DNA of 64,000 bases from Streptomyces paradoxus (GCF_014202475.1 NZ_JACHGV010000001.1:986186-1050185); one strand, 5' to 3'; positions 40,289 through 48,886 are shown, counted from the first letter of the stretch. The notes: a model not told the origin generated them from the sequence alone. Translations and numbers: made by a program.

Positions 40289-40702
40289 GTGAAGCGAGCC
40301 ATACCCGTCCTCGTCCTGAGCGTCGCCGGTCTGATCCCCGTCTGGCGCTACGCGCCCTCGCACGACACGGGATCGTCACCGGCCCCGGCGCAGGCGGCGG
40401 CGCCCGCGTCGACTCCCTCGTCCTCGTCGTCGGGCGGCACCCCGGTCACCGTCGTGTCGGGGTCCCTCGTCGAGACCGAGAAGGGACCGGTGCGGGTCGA
40501 GGTCACCTTCGACGGCGACGAGATCGCCTCGGTGCGCATGCTCCAGCAGCCCGACCATCCGCAGACCACGGCCGCCGTACCGAAGCTGATCGAGGAGACG
40601 CTCCAGGCGCAGAGCGCCGACATCGACACGGTGTCCGGCGCGACGGTCACCAGCGACGGCTACAAGGAGTCCCTCCAGGCCGCCCTCGACGCGAAGGGCT
40701 GA
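40289..40702 (+). CDS. Exported FMN-binding (covalently flavinylated) protein
   Basis: 137 aa from a GTG. The N-terminal hydrophobic segment IPVLVLSVAGLIPVWRY is followed by a Ser/Pro/Ala linker. The FMN_bind domain (about 52-137) ends in DTVSGATVTSDGYKESLQ. Thr119 of the SGAT motif is the expected site of phosphoester-linked FMN. It is the likely extracytoplasmic electron acceptor of the reductase encoded 13 bases upstream, and the flavinylation substrate of the ApbE encoded 4 bases downstream. Confidence 0.92.
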   Translation: MKRAIPVLVLSVAGLIPVWRYAPSHDTGSSPAPAQAAAPASTPSSSSSGGTPVTVVSGSLVETEKGPVRVEVTFDGDEIASVRMLQQPDHPQTTAAVPKLIEETLQAQSADIDTVSGATVTSDGYKESLQAALDAKG

Positions 40703-40706
40703 CGGG

Positions 40707-41498
40707 GTGCGGCGCGTCGAGCACGTCATGGGGTTCCCGGTGTCGGTGCGGATCGACGACGAGGACTTCCCCGGGGCACCGGTGGACGCCCTGTTCGCCT
40801 GGCTGCGCGAGGTCGACGCGCGGTTCAGCCCGTTCCGCCCGGACAGCGAGGTGTCCCGGCTGGACCGGGGCGAGGTGCGCGAGCCGAGCCCGGAGCTCCG
40901 GGAGGTCCTGGACCTGTGCGAGGAGTACCGGATCGCGACCGGGGGCGCCTTCGACGCGCGCCTGCCCGGCCGCGGCCTCGACCCCTGCGCCGTGGTGAAG
41001 GGCTGGTCGGTGCAGAAGGGAGCGGAGCTGCTGAGGGCGGCCGGGGCGCGGCGGTTCTGCCTCAACGCGGGCGGCGACGTGATCGCCTCCGGCGGGCCCT
41101 GGCGCGTCGGCGTACGCCATCCCGAGCGGGCCGACCGGCTCTGCGCGATCCTGGACCTCACGGACCGGGCCGTCGCGACCTCGGCCCGCTACGAACGCGG
41201 CGACCACATCCTCGACGGCCGCACCGGCCGCCCCGCGACGGGGCTGCTGGGAGTGACCGTCGTGGCCCCGACCCTGACGGAGGCGGACACCGTCGCGACG
41301 GCGGCGTTCGCACTCGGCGTGGAGGGCGTCGCGTGGGCGGCGGCCCGGGAGCACTGCGAGGTGTTCGCGGTGGACGCCGGGCGGCGGGTGCTGCGGAGCG
41401 CGGGGTTCCCGGTGGCGGAGGGTCAACCGCCGGGCAGGGCTTCCAGGAAGCCCGCTGGCGGGATGAAGAACAAGCTGCCGGTGACGGCGCGCGAATAG
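40707..41498 (+). CDS. apbE: FAD:protein FMN transferase
   Basis: 263 aa, somewhat short for ApbE. It transfers FMN from FAD to a Thr in an SGAT-type motif. Recognisable parts are VEHVMGFPVSVRI, DARFSPFRPDSEVSRLDRGE, FCLNAGGDVIASGGPWRVGV, ATSARYERGDHILDGRTGRP and TEADTVATAAFALG (Mg-binding Asp-Thr). No signal peptide is seen, so how it meets an exported target is unclear. The last 76 bases overlap the convergent DyP gene, and the terminal residues after AGFPVAEG look like an added tail. Confidence 0.92.
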   Translation: MRRVEHVMGFPVSVRIDDEDFPGAPVDALFAWLREVDARFSPFRPDSEVSRLDRGEVREPSPELREVLDLCEEYRIATGGAFDARLPGRGLDPCAVVKGWSVQKGAELLRAAGARRFCLNAGGDVIASGGPWRVGVRHPERADRLCAILDLTDRAVATSARYERGDHILDGRTGRPATGLLGVTVVAPTLTEADTVATAAFALGVEGVAWAAAREHCEVFAVDAGRRVLRSAGFPVAEGQPPGRASRKPAGGMKNKLPVTARE

Positions 41499-42361
41499 TC
41501 CAGCAGCGGGTCGGGACCCGCGCCCGGCCCGCCCAGGAACATCTTGCGCAGCATCGTCTCTGGAATGCCGGGCGTTCGCGCGTAGGCCACGAAGTACGTG
41601 CCGAACTCCCCGTGCCCGGGCCTGCCGAACGGCATCGCCGACCGCAGTATCCTCTGCTCCGCACCGTCCGGGCCGAGGACGGTGTTGACGTCCTTGTGCG
41701 AACCGGGCGCGTCCAGTTCGAGGTTGGTGAGCTTGGTGCGGCCTATCACCTTCTCCTGCGCCTCGACGGCGAGGGCGTCCCACGCGTCCACGTCGTGCAG
41801 GTACTTCTGCACCAGCGCGTAACTGCCGCCCCGGAAGGCGGGATCCTCCTCCCCGACCAGCGCCGCGTCCGCCGCCGCCTGCCCGACCGGGTTCTCGGTG
41901 CCGTCGACGAAGCCGAGCAGGTTGCGCGAGTCGAAGTAGGAGAAGGCCTGCGTCTCGTCCCGCACGGTGACCGCGCCGCGCAGCCGCCGCACCAGTTCGG
42001 CGGCCAGCGCGAAGCACAGGTCGGTGCGGGCGGCCCTGATGTGGAGGAACAGGTCGCCGGGGGTGGACGGCGCGAGGTGCCGGGGCCCGGCCAGTTCGCG
42101 GAACGGGTGCAGCTCGGCGGGCCGCGGACCGTCGAACAGCCGGCCCCACGCCCGGGACCCGACCCCGGCGACGCAGCCCAGCCCGCCGTCGGGACAGGGG
42201 AAGCCGACGGAGCGCACCAGGCCGGCGAGGGAGCCCAGCACCTCCCGTACGGCGCCCTCCCCGCCGGGTGCGATCGTGGCGACCAGGAACACCGCGACCG
42301 ACGCCGGCGGGTTCAGGACCGGTTGCGGCAGCGTCTCTCCCGAGGGCAGCGGTGACGTCAT
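41423..42361 (-). CDS. DyP-type haem peroxidase (cytoplasmic, YfeX/DypB-like)
   Basis: 312 aa. The DyP motif GFVDGTENPVG (150-160) supplies the distal catalytic Asp153. The proximal haem His is His222 in APGSHKDVNTVLG, followed by ILRSAMPFGRPGHGEFGTYF and VAYARTPGIPETML. No Tat signal is present, unlike EfeB. It reduces peroxides and may act on dyes or porphyrin-like substrates. Its 3' end overlaps apbE antisense by 76 bases. About 130 bases separate its ATG from the beta-galactosidase stop upstream. Confidence 0.93.
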   Translation of the reverse strand: MTSPLPSGETLPQPVLNPPASVAVFLVATIAPGGEGAVREVLGSLAGLVRSVGFPCPDGGLGCVAGVGSRAWGRLFDGPRPAELHPFRELAGPRHLAPSTPGDLFLHIRAARTDLCFALAAELVRRLRGAVTVRDETQAFSYFDSRNLLGFVDGTENPVGQAAADAALVGEEDPAFRGGSYALVQKYLHDVDAWDALAVEAQEKVIGRTKLTNLELDAPGSHKDVNTVLGPDGAEQRILRSAMPFGRPGHGEFGTYFVAYARTPGIPETMLRKMFLGGPGAGPDPLLDYSRAVTGSLFFIPPAGFLEALPGG

Positions 42362-42494
42362 GTTTTCTCATCCCTTCGCCCGGACGGCACGGCCCGCCCG
42401 CTCCCCCTCCGGGACGGCGCGGCCCACGCCCCTGACACGATGCCCAGCGAACCGGCGGCCCGAACTCCCGGGAGCCGGAGGATGGTTGGCCGTG

Positions 42495-44549
42495 CTACTC
42501 CTGCCGCAGCACCTTGACGTCCCACGGTCCGAGCGGCACCGCGTCGGCGTACAGGGCGTCCGACAGCACATCCCGCAGGGCCTGCGGCACCGGTACGGAC
42601 ACCTCCTGCCACGACCAGTTGTGCAGGAAGCGCACCCGGCGGCCGTCCCGGGCGGTCGCCGAGGTGGCCGTGACGCTCGGGTGGGCCGGACGCCAGGCGC
42701 CGTCCGGGGCGTACCGGTCGAACAGGGCCCGGGCGAAGACCGGGTCGGGGACGGTGCCGACGTAGGTGATGCGCCCGGCGCCGTGGCGGTGGGTCGTGGC
42801 GGCGGGCCAGCGGCCGAAGTGCGGATGCTCGTAGGACGCGAGGGTCTCGGCGCCGCGCGGCGACAGGCCGTCCGCCCAGTGCAGGGCGTGCGCGCCGGGC
42901 GGAAGGGGGAGCGCGTCCGTGCCGGTGACGGGCAGCGGGTCGCGCAGGTTGCTGAACTCGTCGTACGTCACCCCGGCCGCCTCGGCCAGCCGGCCGGGCT
43001 GGAGATCCGTGCGCGCCCGGGCCTCGGTGTCGCCGTAGCCGGTGCGCGGGCCGAGGACGAGATGCCCGCCGGCCTCGGCGTGGGCCCGGAGCCGGTCGAG
43101 GACGGTGTCGTCGGCGGCGTAGTACGCCGGGACGACCAGGAGGTTCGGCAGGTCCGCGTCCGGGAGCTGCCCGGCGTGCAGGACGCGTGCCTGGAGCCCC
43201 GCGTCGAAGGCCCCCCGGTAGAACGCGTCGAAGATCCTCTCGTACGAGCGCCCGTCCGGGCCCCCGTGGGCACCGGCCAGCGGCGGCTGCCCCTGGAGCG
43301 CCCACTTGCTCGGCCCGTCGTAGAGGAAGGCCACGTCGGCGTCCGGGGTGAGGGCCGATACCAGGTCCCCGGCCCGCTCCAGCTCCGCTCCCAGGGCCGC
43401 CAGTTCGCGGTAGACGCGGCCGGGGCGGCCGTTGTGCGGGAGGATGCCGCCCCAGTAGGTCTCGGCACCGAAGTGCAGGGTGTGCCAGTGCCAGTACTCG
43501 ATCATCGAGGCGCCCCGGGAGATCAGCGCCCAGGCTGCCTGGCGCCACTGGCCGTCGTAGGCGGGGCGGTTGTCCCAGGGTCCGCCGATGGCCTGCGCGT
43601 CGGTCTCCGTGACCAGGAACGGCTCCTGGCGGGAGGAGTACATGCGGTCGGCGCTGCGGTACAGCGCCCAGGTGCCGTTGGTCGTCCAGTCCTGCCCGCC
43701 GGCGCCCGTGTCCGGCAGGGTGAGGGCGTCCTGCATCGTGTAGTACGGGTTGCCCGCGGTGACGTCGAGGTGCTCGGTGAGCCGGTCGTCCTCGACGCCC
43801 TGGCGGTCGTAGGAGATGCACGTCGTGACGAACTGGCCGGGGCGGGCGTACTCGCGCACGATGCCGGCCTGCCAGGCGATGAACTCGGTGGTGAGCCGGG
43901 CCTGGAAGCGCCGCCACGCGAGGTCGTACTGCGGCTGGGCGTTACCGTCCGGGGTCCACAGGTCGGCCCAGGTGGACAGCCGGTGCGACCAGTAGACCAG
44001 GCCCCACTCGCGGTTGAGGGTCTCCACGTCGCCGTAGTGTTCGCGCAGTTCGTCGGTGAAGCGCTGGAAGACGCCGTGGTTGTGGAAGAGGTGCAGGCCG
44101 GGTTCGTTGTCGACCTGCCAGCCGATGACGGCAGGGTGACCGGCGTACCGTCCGGCGACCTTGCGGATGATCCGCTCGGCGTGGAAGCGGAACGCGGGGT
44201 GGGTGAAGTCCACCTCCTGCCGGGCGCCCCAGCCGATGCGCTCGCCCGTGCGGGACTCCCCCGCGATCTCCGGGTACTGCCGGGCCAGCCAGGGCGGCAC
44301 CGCGTACGTCGGCGTCCCGAGGATCACGGAGATGCCCCGCTCGTGGGCGCCGTCCAGGACCGGCTGGAGCCAGTCGAGGTCGAAACGCCCGTTCTCGGGT
44401 TCCCAGGTGGACCAGACGGACTCCCCGACCCGGATGACGGTGAAGCGGGCCTCGGCCATCAGGTCGAGATCGACTTTGAGGCGGTCGTACGGCTGGTACT
44501 CGTGGTAGTAGGCGGCACCGAACAGAACGCGCCGGGGCAGCTCGAACAT
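42495..44549 (-). CDS. Beta-galactosidase, GH42
   Basis: 684 aa from the ATG at 44549, preceded by GGAGGAGC. GH42 three-domain layout. The barrel starts LFGAAYYHEYQPYDRLKVDL. Acid/base Glu149 lies in IGWQVDNEPGLHLF, and the nucleophile is probably Glu315 in EPFLVTETDAQAIGGPWDN. The trimerisation domain (about 400-610) includes VVPAYYAADDTVLDRLRAHA. No signal peptide, so it acts on imported galactosides in the cytoplasm. The frame fuses upstream with lacI-region sequence, but the ribosome site and family start place the ATG at 44549. The LacI gene lies upstream on the same strand. Confidence 0.94.
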   Translation of the reverse strand: MFELPRRVLFGAAYYHEYQPYDRLKVDLDLMAEARFTVIRVGESVWSTWEPENGRFDLDWLQPVLDGAHERGISVILGTPTYAVPPWLARQYPEIAGESRTGERIGWGARQEVDFTHPAFRFHAERIIRKVAGRYAGHPAVIGWQVDNEPGLHLFHNHGVFQRFTDELREHYGDVETLNREWGLVYWSHRLSTWADLWTPDGNAQPQYDLAWRRFQARLTTEFIAWQAGIVREYARPGQFVTTCISYDRQGVEDDRLTEHLDVTAGNPYYTMQDALTLPDTGAGGQDWTTNGTWALYRSADRMYSSRQEPFLVTETDAQAIGGPWDNRPAYDGQWRQAAWALISRGASMIEYWHWHTLHFGAETYWGGILPHNGRPGRVYRELAALGAELERAGDLVSALTPDADVAFLYDGPSKWALQGQPPLAGAHGGPDGRSYERIFDAFYRGAFDAGLQARVLHAGQLPDADLPNLLVVPAYYAADDTVLDRLRAHAEAGGHLVLGPRTGYGDTEARARTDLQPGRLAEAAGVTYDEFSNLRDPLPVTGTDALPLPPGAHALHWADGLSPRGAETLASYEHPHFGRWPAATTHRHGAGRITYVGTVPDPVFARALFDRYAPDGAWRPAHPSVTATSATARDGRRVRFLHNWSWQEVSVPVPQALRDVLSDALYADAVPLGPWDVKVLRQE

Positions 44550-44578
44550 GCTCCTCCTAGAGGTGGGTTGATGGGACG

Positions 44579-44650
44579 TCAGCCCTTGACCGCGCCCGTG
44601 GAGAGGCCTTCGAGGAGCTGCCCTCGCAGCAGGGCGCGGCGGGTGGGAGG
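44579..44650 (-). pseudogene. 3' relic of a sugar ABC transporter permease gene
   Basis: The last 24 codons before the stop at 44579-44581 read PPTRRALLRGQLLEGLSTG then AVKG. Ending in (E/A)GLxxGAVKG just before a glycosidase gene is typical of MalG-type carbohydrate permeases. Nothing else of a permease is present: lacI ends 49 bases further on. I infer that the binding-protein and permease genes between lacI and the beta-galactosidase were deleted, leaving this tail. Its upstream residues lose permease character at once. Confidence 0.55.
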
Positions 44651-44683
44651 GGCCGGTGCTGGCGGGAGGTACGACACGTGACT

Positions 44684-44695
44684 CCCCACGTGGGG
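44684..44695. repeat. 12-bp perfect palindrome CCCCACGTGGGG
   Basis: It lies just downstream of the lacI stop codon and beside the permease relic. It could be a short terminator element or a scar of the deletion; a second CACGTG is not in the arm. It does not resemble the operator pair upstream of lacI. Confidence 0.4.
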
Positions 44696-44698
44696 CGG

Positions 44699-45751
44699 CT
44701 ACGGTCGGGCGGAGTGCGGTTGGCGTACCGGCCCGGTCGAGGCCCGTACGGTCAGCTCGACCGCCCGCTCGGCCGGTCCGGCCGGTGCGGGGCGGCCCTC
44801 GATCAGGGCGATCAGTACGTCGACGGCGTGGTCGGCGACGGCGGCGAAGTTCTGCCGGACGGTGGTCAGCGGCGGGGCGAGGTAGGCGGCGGCGGGGATG
44901 TCGTCGTAGCCGACGACGCTCACGTCGCCGGGGACGGCGCAGCCTGCTTCGGCGAAGGCGCGCAGCGCGCCGATGGCCATGTCGTCGTTGGCGGCGAACA
45001 CGGCGGTGACGTCCGAGAGCCGGGCGAGCTGCCGACCGGCGGCGTACCCGGAGGCCGGGCTCCAGTCGCCCGGTGACGGCAGCGGCGGCTCGGGCGCACC
45101 GGCGGCGGCGAGTGCCTCGCGCCAGCCGCGCAGCCGGTCGCGGGCGGCCCACCAGTCCTGCGGGCCGGGTATGTGCCAGACGGTGCCGTGGCCGAGGGAC
45201 AGCAGGTGCTCGGTGGCCAGCCGGGCCGCCGCGACCCCGTCGGCGCCGACCAGCGCCCCGGCACCCGGCTCCAGTTCGACACCCTCCCCGAGGCTGACGA
45301 CGGGCACGTCCGCGGTCAGCCGCAGCGGGGGGCCGTCGTCGATCGGCTCGGACAGCACGATCCCGTCCACGCCCTGCTCCAGCAGCGCGTCCACGGCGAC
45401 CGAGACCCGCTGCCCCTCCAGGGTGCTGGCGAGGGCCACGGAGTAACCGGCCCGCTGCATCGCCCGCTCCAGGGCGATGAGGAGCGTCGAGGGACCGTAG
45501 AGGGAACTGCCCAGCGAGACCACGCCGATGCGCCGGTAGCGGCCGAGGAGCAGGGCCCGTGCCGCGGTGTTGGGACGGTAGTCCAGGTCGCGGACGGCCC
45601 TCAGTACGCGGTCGCGCACTTCCGGGCTGACGTGCGGTTCGCCGTTGACGACCCGCGAGACCGTCTTCTGCGACACCCCGGCGGCCCGGGCGACCTCGGT
45701 CATGCCCGGCCCGCGGCGGCGCCGCCCGCCGGCGGCTCCGGTCGTCGTCAT
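44699..45751 (-). CDS. LacI-family repressor of the beta-galactosidase locus
   Basis: 350 aa. The N-terminal HTH is PGMTEVARAAGVSQKTVSRV, then VNGEPHVSPEVRDRVLRAV and DYRPNTAARAL. The ligand domain has IGVVSLGSSLYGPSTLLIAL, VFAANDDMAIGALRAFAEAG and VSVVGYDDIPAAAYLAPPLT. It probably binds a galactoside or related sugar and controls itself and the downstream gene. Two related palindromes lie 32-89 bases upstream of its ATG, suited to autoregulation. Confidence 0.93.
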   Translation of the reverse strand: MTTTGAAGGRRRRGPGMTEVARAAGVSQKTVSRVVNGEPHVSPEVRDRVLRAVRDLDYRPNTAARALLLGRYRRIGVVSLGSSLYGPSTLLIALERAMQRAGYSVALASTLEGQRVSVAVDALLEQGVDGIVLSEPIDDGPPLRLTADVPVVSLGEGVELEPGAGALVGADGVAAARLATEHLLSLGHGTVWHIPGPQDWWAARDRLRGWREALAAAGAPEPPLPSPGDWSPASGYAAGRQLARLSDVTAVFAANDDMAIGALRAFAEAGCAVPGDVSVVGYDDIPAAAYLAPPLTTVRQNFAAVADHAVDVLIALIEGRPAPAGPAERAVELTVRASTGPVRQPHSARP

Positions 45752-45782
45752 GAGGGCTCCCGGGGCGTCGGACTGCGGCGGT

Positions 45783-45840
45783 GGACTGCGTAGTCACACT
45801 TGGCGCAGTGCCGGGGAGGCCCTTTGTGACTACGTAGTCA
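45783..45840. promoter_or_regulatory. Paired palindromic operators upstream of lacI
   Basis: TGACTACGTAGTCA (45827-45840) is a perfect 14-bp palindrome with a central CG, typical of LacI-family sites. A second copy at 45783-45796 (GGACTGCGTAGTCA) differs at two positions. Their centres are 44 bp apart, about four helical turns, so two repressor dimers could bind on the same face. The region also faces the divergent gene at 45969. Confidence 0.7.
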
Positions 45841-45968
45841 GGCCAGTGTGGGGTTCCGGGCGGGCGGCGTCAATGATCCGGATGAGACAAGAGTTCGTGC
45901 ATCACCCACTCACACCCCAACGGCACCGGTTAACCTCGTAAGTCACCGAAGGTAAACGGGGGTTGCCC

Positions 45969-48878
45969 ATGGTGAACGCCGATCGCACGCCGCCGGACTG
46001 CCCTGGCGGCCATGACGGAATGCCGGAGAGCGACGCCGGGCGCCACCTCCAGAACCAGCTCGAAATTCTCATCCAGGACTTCCGCAGGAGCACCGAACCG
46101 CCGATGCCGGTGTTCGTCGTGCACGCGCAGGAGAACCGGGACGACGACGCGGTGGCCGGGATGGTCCGGCAGCTGTACGCGGGCCAGGAGGCGCACGGCA
46201 CGCGCTGCGCGGTGGTCCAGGACGCCTACGAGGGCAGCACGGAGGTGCGCCGGGCCGCCGCCCTGGTGCGGGCGCTGAGCGACCCGCGCAGGTGGGGCGG
46301 CCCGAAGGCGGTCTACCGGCGCTACGCGTTCCCGCGACTGCGGCTGGTGCACGCGATCGACGACGCGGTCGCGGCCCTCGGCGACAGCTGGCCGACGCCC
46401 GCCCCGGGCACCCCCGAGGCCGGGCAGGACCAGCGGCAGCGGCTGCTCAACGAGCTGGCGCAGCAGCGCTGGCGGCCGAAGAACACCGCCCGCTGGCGTT
46501 CGGGCCTGCCGCTGTTCGACATGGCGCACATCCTCCCGGCGAGCCTCGTGACCGTGCTCGCCGCGCTCCTCGCCCGCAGCGAGTGGTACATGGCGGTGGG
46601 CTCCGGTCTCGTCTTCCTGCTGCTGCTGACCGTCCTCAACTACGTCCTGCCGGGGCGGGCCCCGATCTTCCTGTGGCTGCGTCGGGAGAGCCGCTGGTTC
46701 ATGACGACGACGTTCCTGAGGGCGGCGGACCAGGAGGAGTCCACCGAGGTGTCGCTGCTGCGGCCGGTGCGCTCCTGGAAGGCGATCGCGGCCCGGGCCT
46801 ACGACGTGGCCGAGGCGCTCACGGCGGGCGGCGACTTCCACCTCCAGCTGTGCGTGCTGGCGCTGCGCGAGGACCTGCGGGACAACCACCGCCGCTGGAG
46901 CTGGGACCTGCGCGGCTTCAAACGGCCGCGCCCCCCGATGCTGTTCCTGCCGCACGCGGACGACCGCAACGGCGGCATCGAGCTGATCCGGGCCGTCAGC
47001 GACGTCCGCAGCCGGCGCAGCGAGCTCGACCCGCTGCTCGTGGTCGCCGCGGTGCGCACGCACGACGTGCAGCGCCTGGAGCGCAGCGTCGTCCAGACGG
47101 CACCCGTCCCGGAGACGGCGCCGCCCACGTTCGGCGTCCGGCTGCGCACCTGGTACCGGGAGTGGGGCCGCAACCTGCGTGCCGAGCAGTCACCCAGCCG
47201 GGAACGGTCCGTCCTGCCGTGGGTGATGAAGATCCCGCTGCCGCACGACCAGCTGGGTCCGGTCGAGGAGGGCCGTCCGCATCTGCGGGCCTCCGCACGG
47301 CCGACGCTCGCCCGGCTGGTGTGGGCCCTGCACACCCTGGTCCTGGTGATCGCCCTGCTGTCCGCGGGCACCGTCATGCGGGCCGACGCCCTGCAGGACC
47401 GGTACTGCTCGGCGTCCGTGCTCACCGCCAACCGCGACTCCCGGCGTGAGCAGGGACCCGACGGCCGTACGGAGTGCATCGGCGTGGCGACGGACGAGGT
47501 CCGCTTCGCCGACTGGCTGCCCGCGCCCGAGCCGGGCGACGACGTCAAGGCGCTCACGGCCGGCGATGAAACGCCCTGGACGGTGGCCGACCTGGAGGGC
47601 CGTATCACGCGGCAGAACGCGGACGTCCTCGCGCGGCACGCCGGCAAGTACGTCACCGTCGTCTACGCCGGGCCGCTCAGCGCCGACACCTCGGCCGGCT
47701 CCTCCCTGGTGAAGGGCGCCGAGGAACTGGCCGGCGTGTATCTCGCGCAGGCCGTTATCAACGAGAACTCCAGTGTGAAGCTGCGCGTCCTGATCGCCAA
47801 CGGCGGCGTGGACCTGGGCCACCAGGAGGAGATGGCGAAGGCGATCGCCGCCTACGCCGCCCACGACCCGACCGTGGTGGGGGTCGTCGGCACCGGCCGC
47901 GACCTGAAGTCCAGCCGGGCCACGACCCGCACTCTGATGGAAGCAGGCCTGCCGGTCGTCTCCGGCACGAACTCAGCCACCTATCTGCCCCGCGAGTTCG
48001 CCAACTGGTTCAGCCTGGCCGCCACGGACGAGTGGCAGACCCGGCAACTCGGCCTGATCGCCGCCCAGCTGCGCAGACCCGACCGGCGGCAGTACGCCCT
48101 CGTCCTGGCCCGTGACACGGCGAGAACCGACGACCTCTACACCGACGAGCAGGCGCGTTACGGTCAGGAGATGCTGCGGCGCCAGGGCTTCACGCCGCTG
48201 CCGCAGCGCCGCTACACCCTCAGCGGCGGCAAGCCGGAACTCCGCTCGCACGCCCAGGAGATCTGCCGGGGCGGCCGGGTCCCGTCCGTGGTCTACTTCG
48301 CGGGCCGGGTGGAGGACATCGACCCCCTGATGACCCAGCTGGGCACCGAGCCGGGCTGCGCCGGAAAGCCCCTGGCCATCCTCACCGGCGACGACCTGTC
48401 CAAGGCCGACTTCGCCGGCGGCGGCCACTCCGTCGCGCCGGAGGTCACGCTGTACCACGCGGCCCTCGCGGAGCTGGAGACGGCCGCCACCATGACGGCC
48501 TTCTACCAGGACGCCGCCCAGCACCTGCCGGGGGTGCGGGGCCACCGCCTGCGCTACGACAGCCCGGCCCTGGCCAGCGGCCAGACCGCCCTCGCCCATG
48601 ACGCGACCCGCGCCCTGTTCTGGGCGGCCACCCGTGGCGACCGGCCGCAGAGCCGCGCCTCGACCTGGGTGAACCTGCGCAGCGTCAAGATCGAGGGCAT
48701 GGCCACCGGCACCATCGACTTCACCGGCGCCCCGCTCTACGGCGACCGCACCGGGCACAGCATCGTCCTCAAGAAGGTCAGCCGCGCCCACGACGGCACG
48801 TCCGAGACCCGGGTGCTGTGCAATCGCACCGCGGGGGACACGAAGCGCCTCACCCGGCAGGAGTGCCGGATCCGCTGA
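45969..48878 (+). CDS. Large membrane protein with cytoplasmic N-region and extracellular periplasmic-binding domain
   Basis: 969 aa from the ATG at 45969 (GGGGG 6 bases ahead); a TTG two codons upstream is possible. The layout, in residues of this product, is as follows. A cytoplasmic region (1-183) starts with alpha/beta-like stretches PPMPVFVVHAQENRDDDAV and GTRCAVVQDAYEG. Two adjacent helices follow (about 185-203 and 207-227). A cytoplasmic loop (about 230-445) includes FHLQLCVLALREDL and LDPLLVVAAVRTHDVQ. A third helix (about 448-468) leads to an extracellular part with early cysteines, then a type-1 periplasmic-binding fold (about 555-900): VTVVYAGPLSADTSAGSSLV, VVGVVGTGRDLKSSRATTRT and PSVVYFAGRVEDIDPLMTQL. 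The cytoplasmic portions resemble STAND/AAA-like folds but have no P-loop. No ABC permease or ATPase gene is adjacent. A ligand-sensing role is inference. Confidence 0.75.
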   Translation: MVNADRTPPDCPGGHDGMPESDAGRHLQNQLEILIQDFRRSTEPPMPVFVVHAQENRDDDAVAGMVRQLYAGQEAHGTRCAVVQDAYEGSTEVRRAAALVRALSDPRRWGGPKAVYRRYAFPRLRLVHAIDDAVAALGDSWPTPAPGTPEAGQDQRQRLLNELAQQRWRPKNTARWRSGLPLFDMAHILPASLVTVLAALLARSEWYMAVGSGLVFLLLLTVLNYVLPGRAPIFLWLRRESRWFMTTTFLRAADQEESTEVSLLRPVRSWKAIAARAYDVAEALTAGGDFHLQLCVLALREDLRDNHRRWSWDLRGFKRPRPPMLFLPHADDRNGGIELIRAVSDVRSRRSELDPLLVVAAVRTHDVQRLERSVVQTAPVPETAPPTFGVRLRTWYREWGRNLRAEQSPSRERSVLPWVMKIPLPHDQLGPVEEGRPHLRASARPTLARLVWALHTLVLVIALLSAGTVMRADALQDRYCSASVLTANRDSRREQGPDGRTECIGVATDEVRFADWLPAPEPGDDVKALTAGDETPWTVADLEGRITRQNADVLARHAGKYVTVVYAGPLSADTSAGSSLVKGAEELAGVYLAQAVINENSSVKLRVLIANGGVDLGHQEEMAKAIAAYAAHDPTVVGVVGTGRDLKSSRATTRTLMEAGLPVVSGTNSATYLPREFANWFSLAATDEWQTRQLGLIAAQLRRPDRRQYALVLARDTARTDDLYTDEQARYGQEMLRRQGFTPLPQRRYTLSGGKPELRSHAQEICRGGRVPSVVYFAGRVEDIDPLMTQLGTEPGCAGKPLAILTGDDLSKADFAGGGHSVAPEVTLYHAALAELETAATMTAFYQDAAQHLPGVRGHRLRYDSPALASGQTALAHDATRALFWAATRGDRPQSRASTWVNLRSVKIEGMATGTIDFTGAPLYGDRTGHSIVLKKVSRAHDGTSETRVLCNRTAGDTKRLTRQECRIR

Positions 48879-48886
48879 AGCCGGCC

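Noticed and set aside
40376..40440. Ser/Ala/Pro-rich tract considered as a low-complexity repeat.
   Set aside because: It is an ordinary linker between the membrane segment and the FMN-binding domain.
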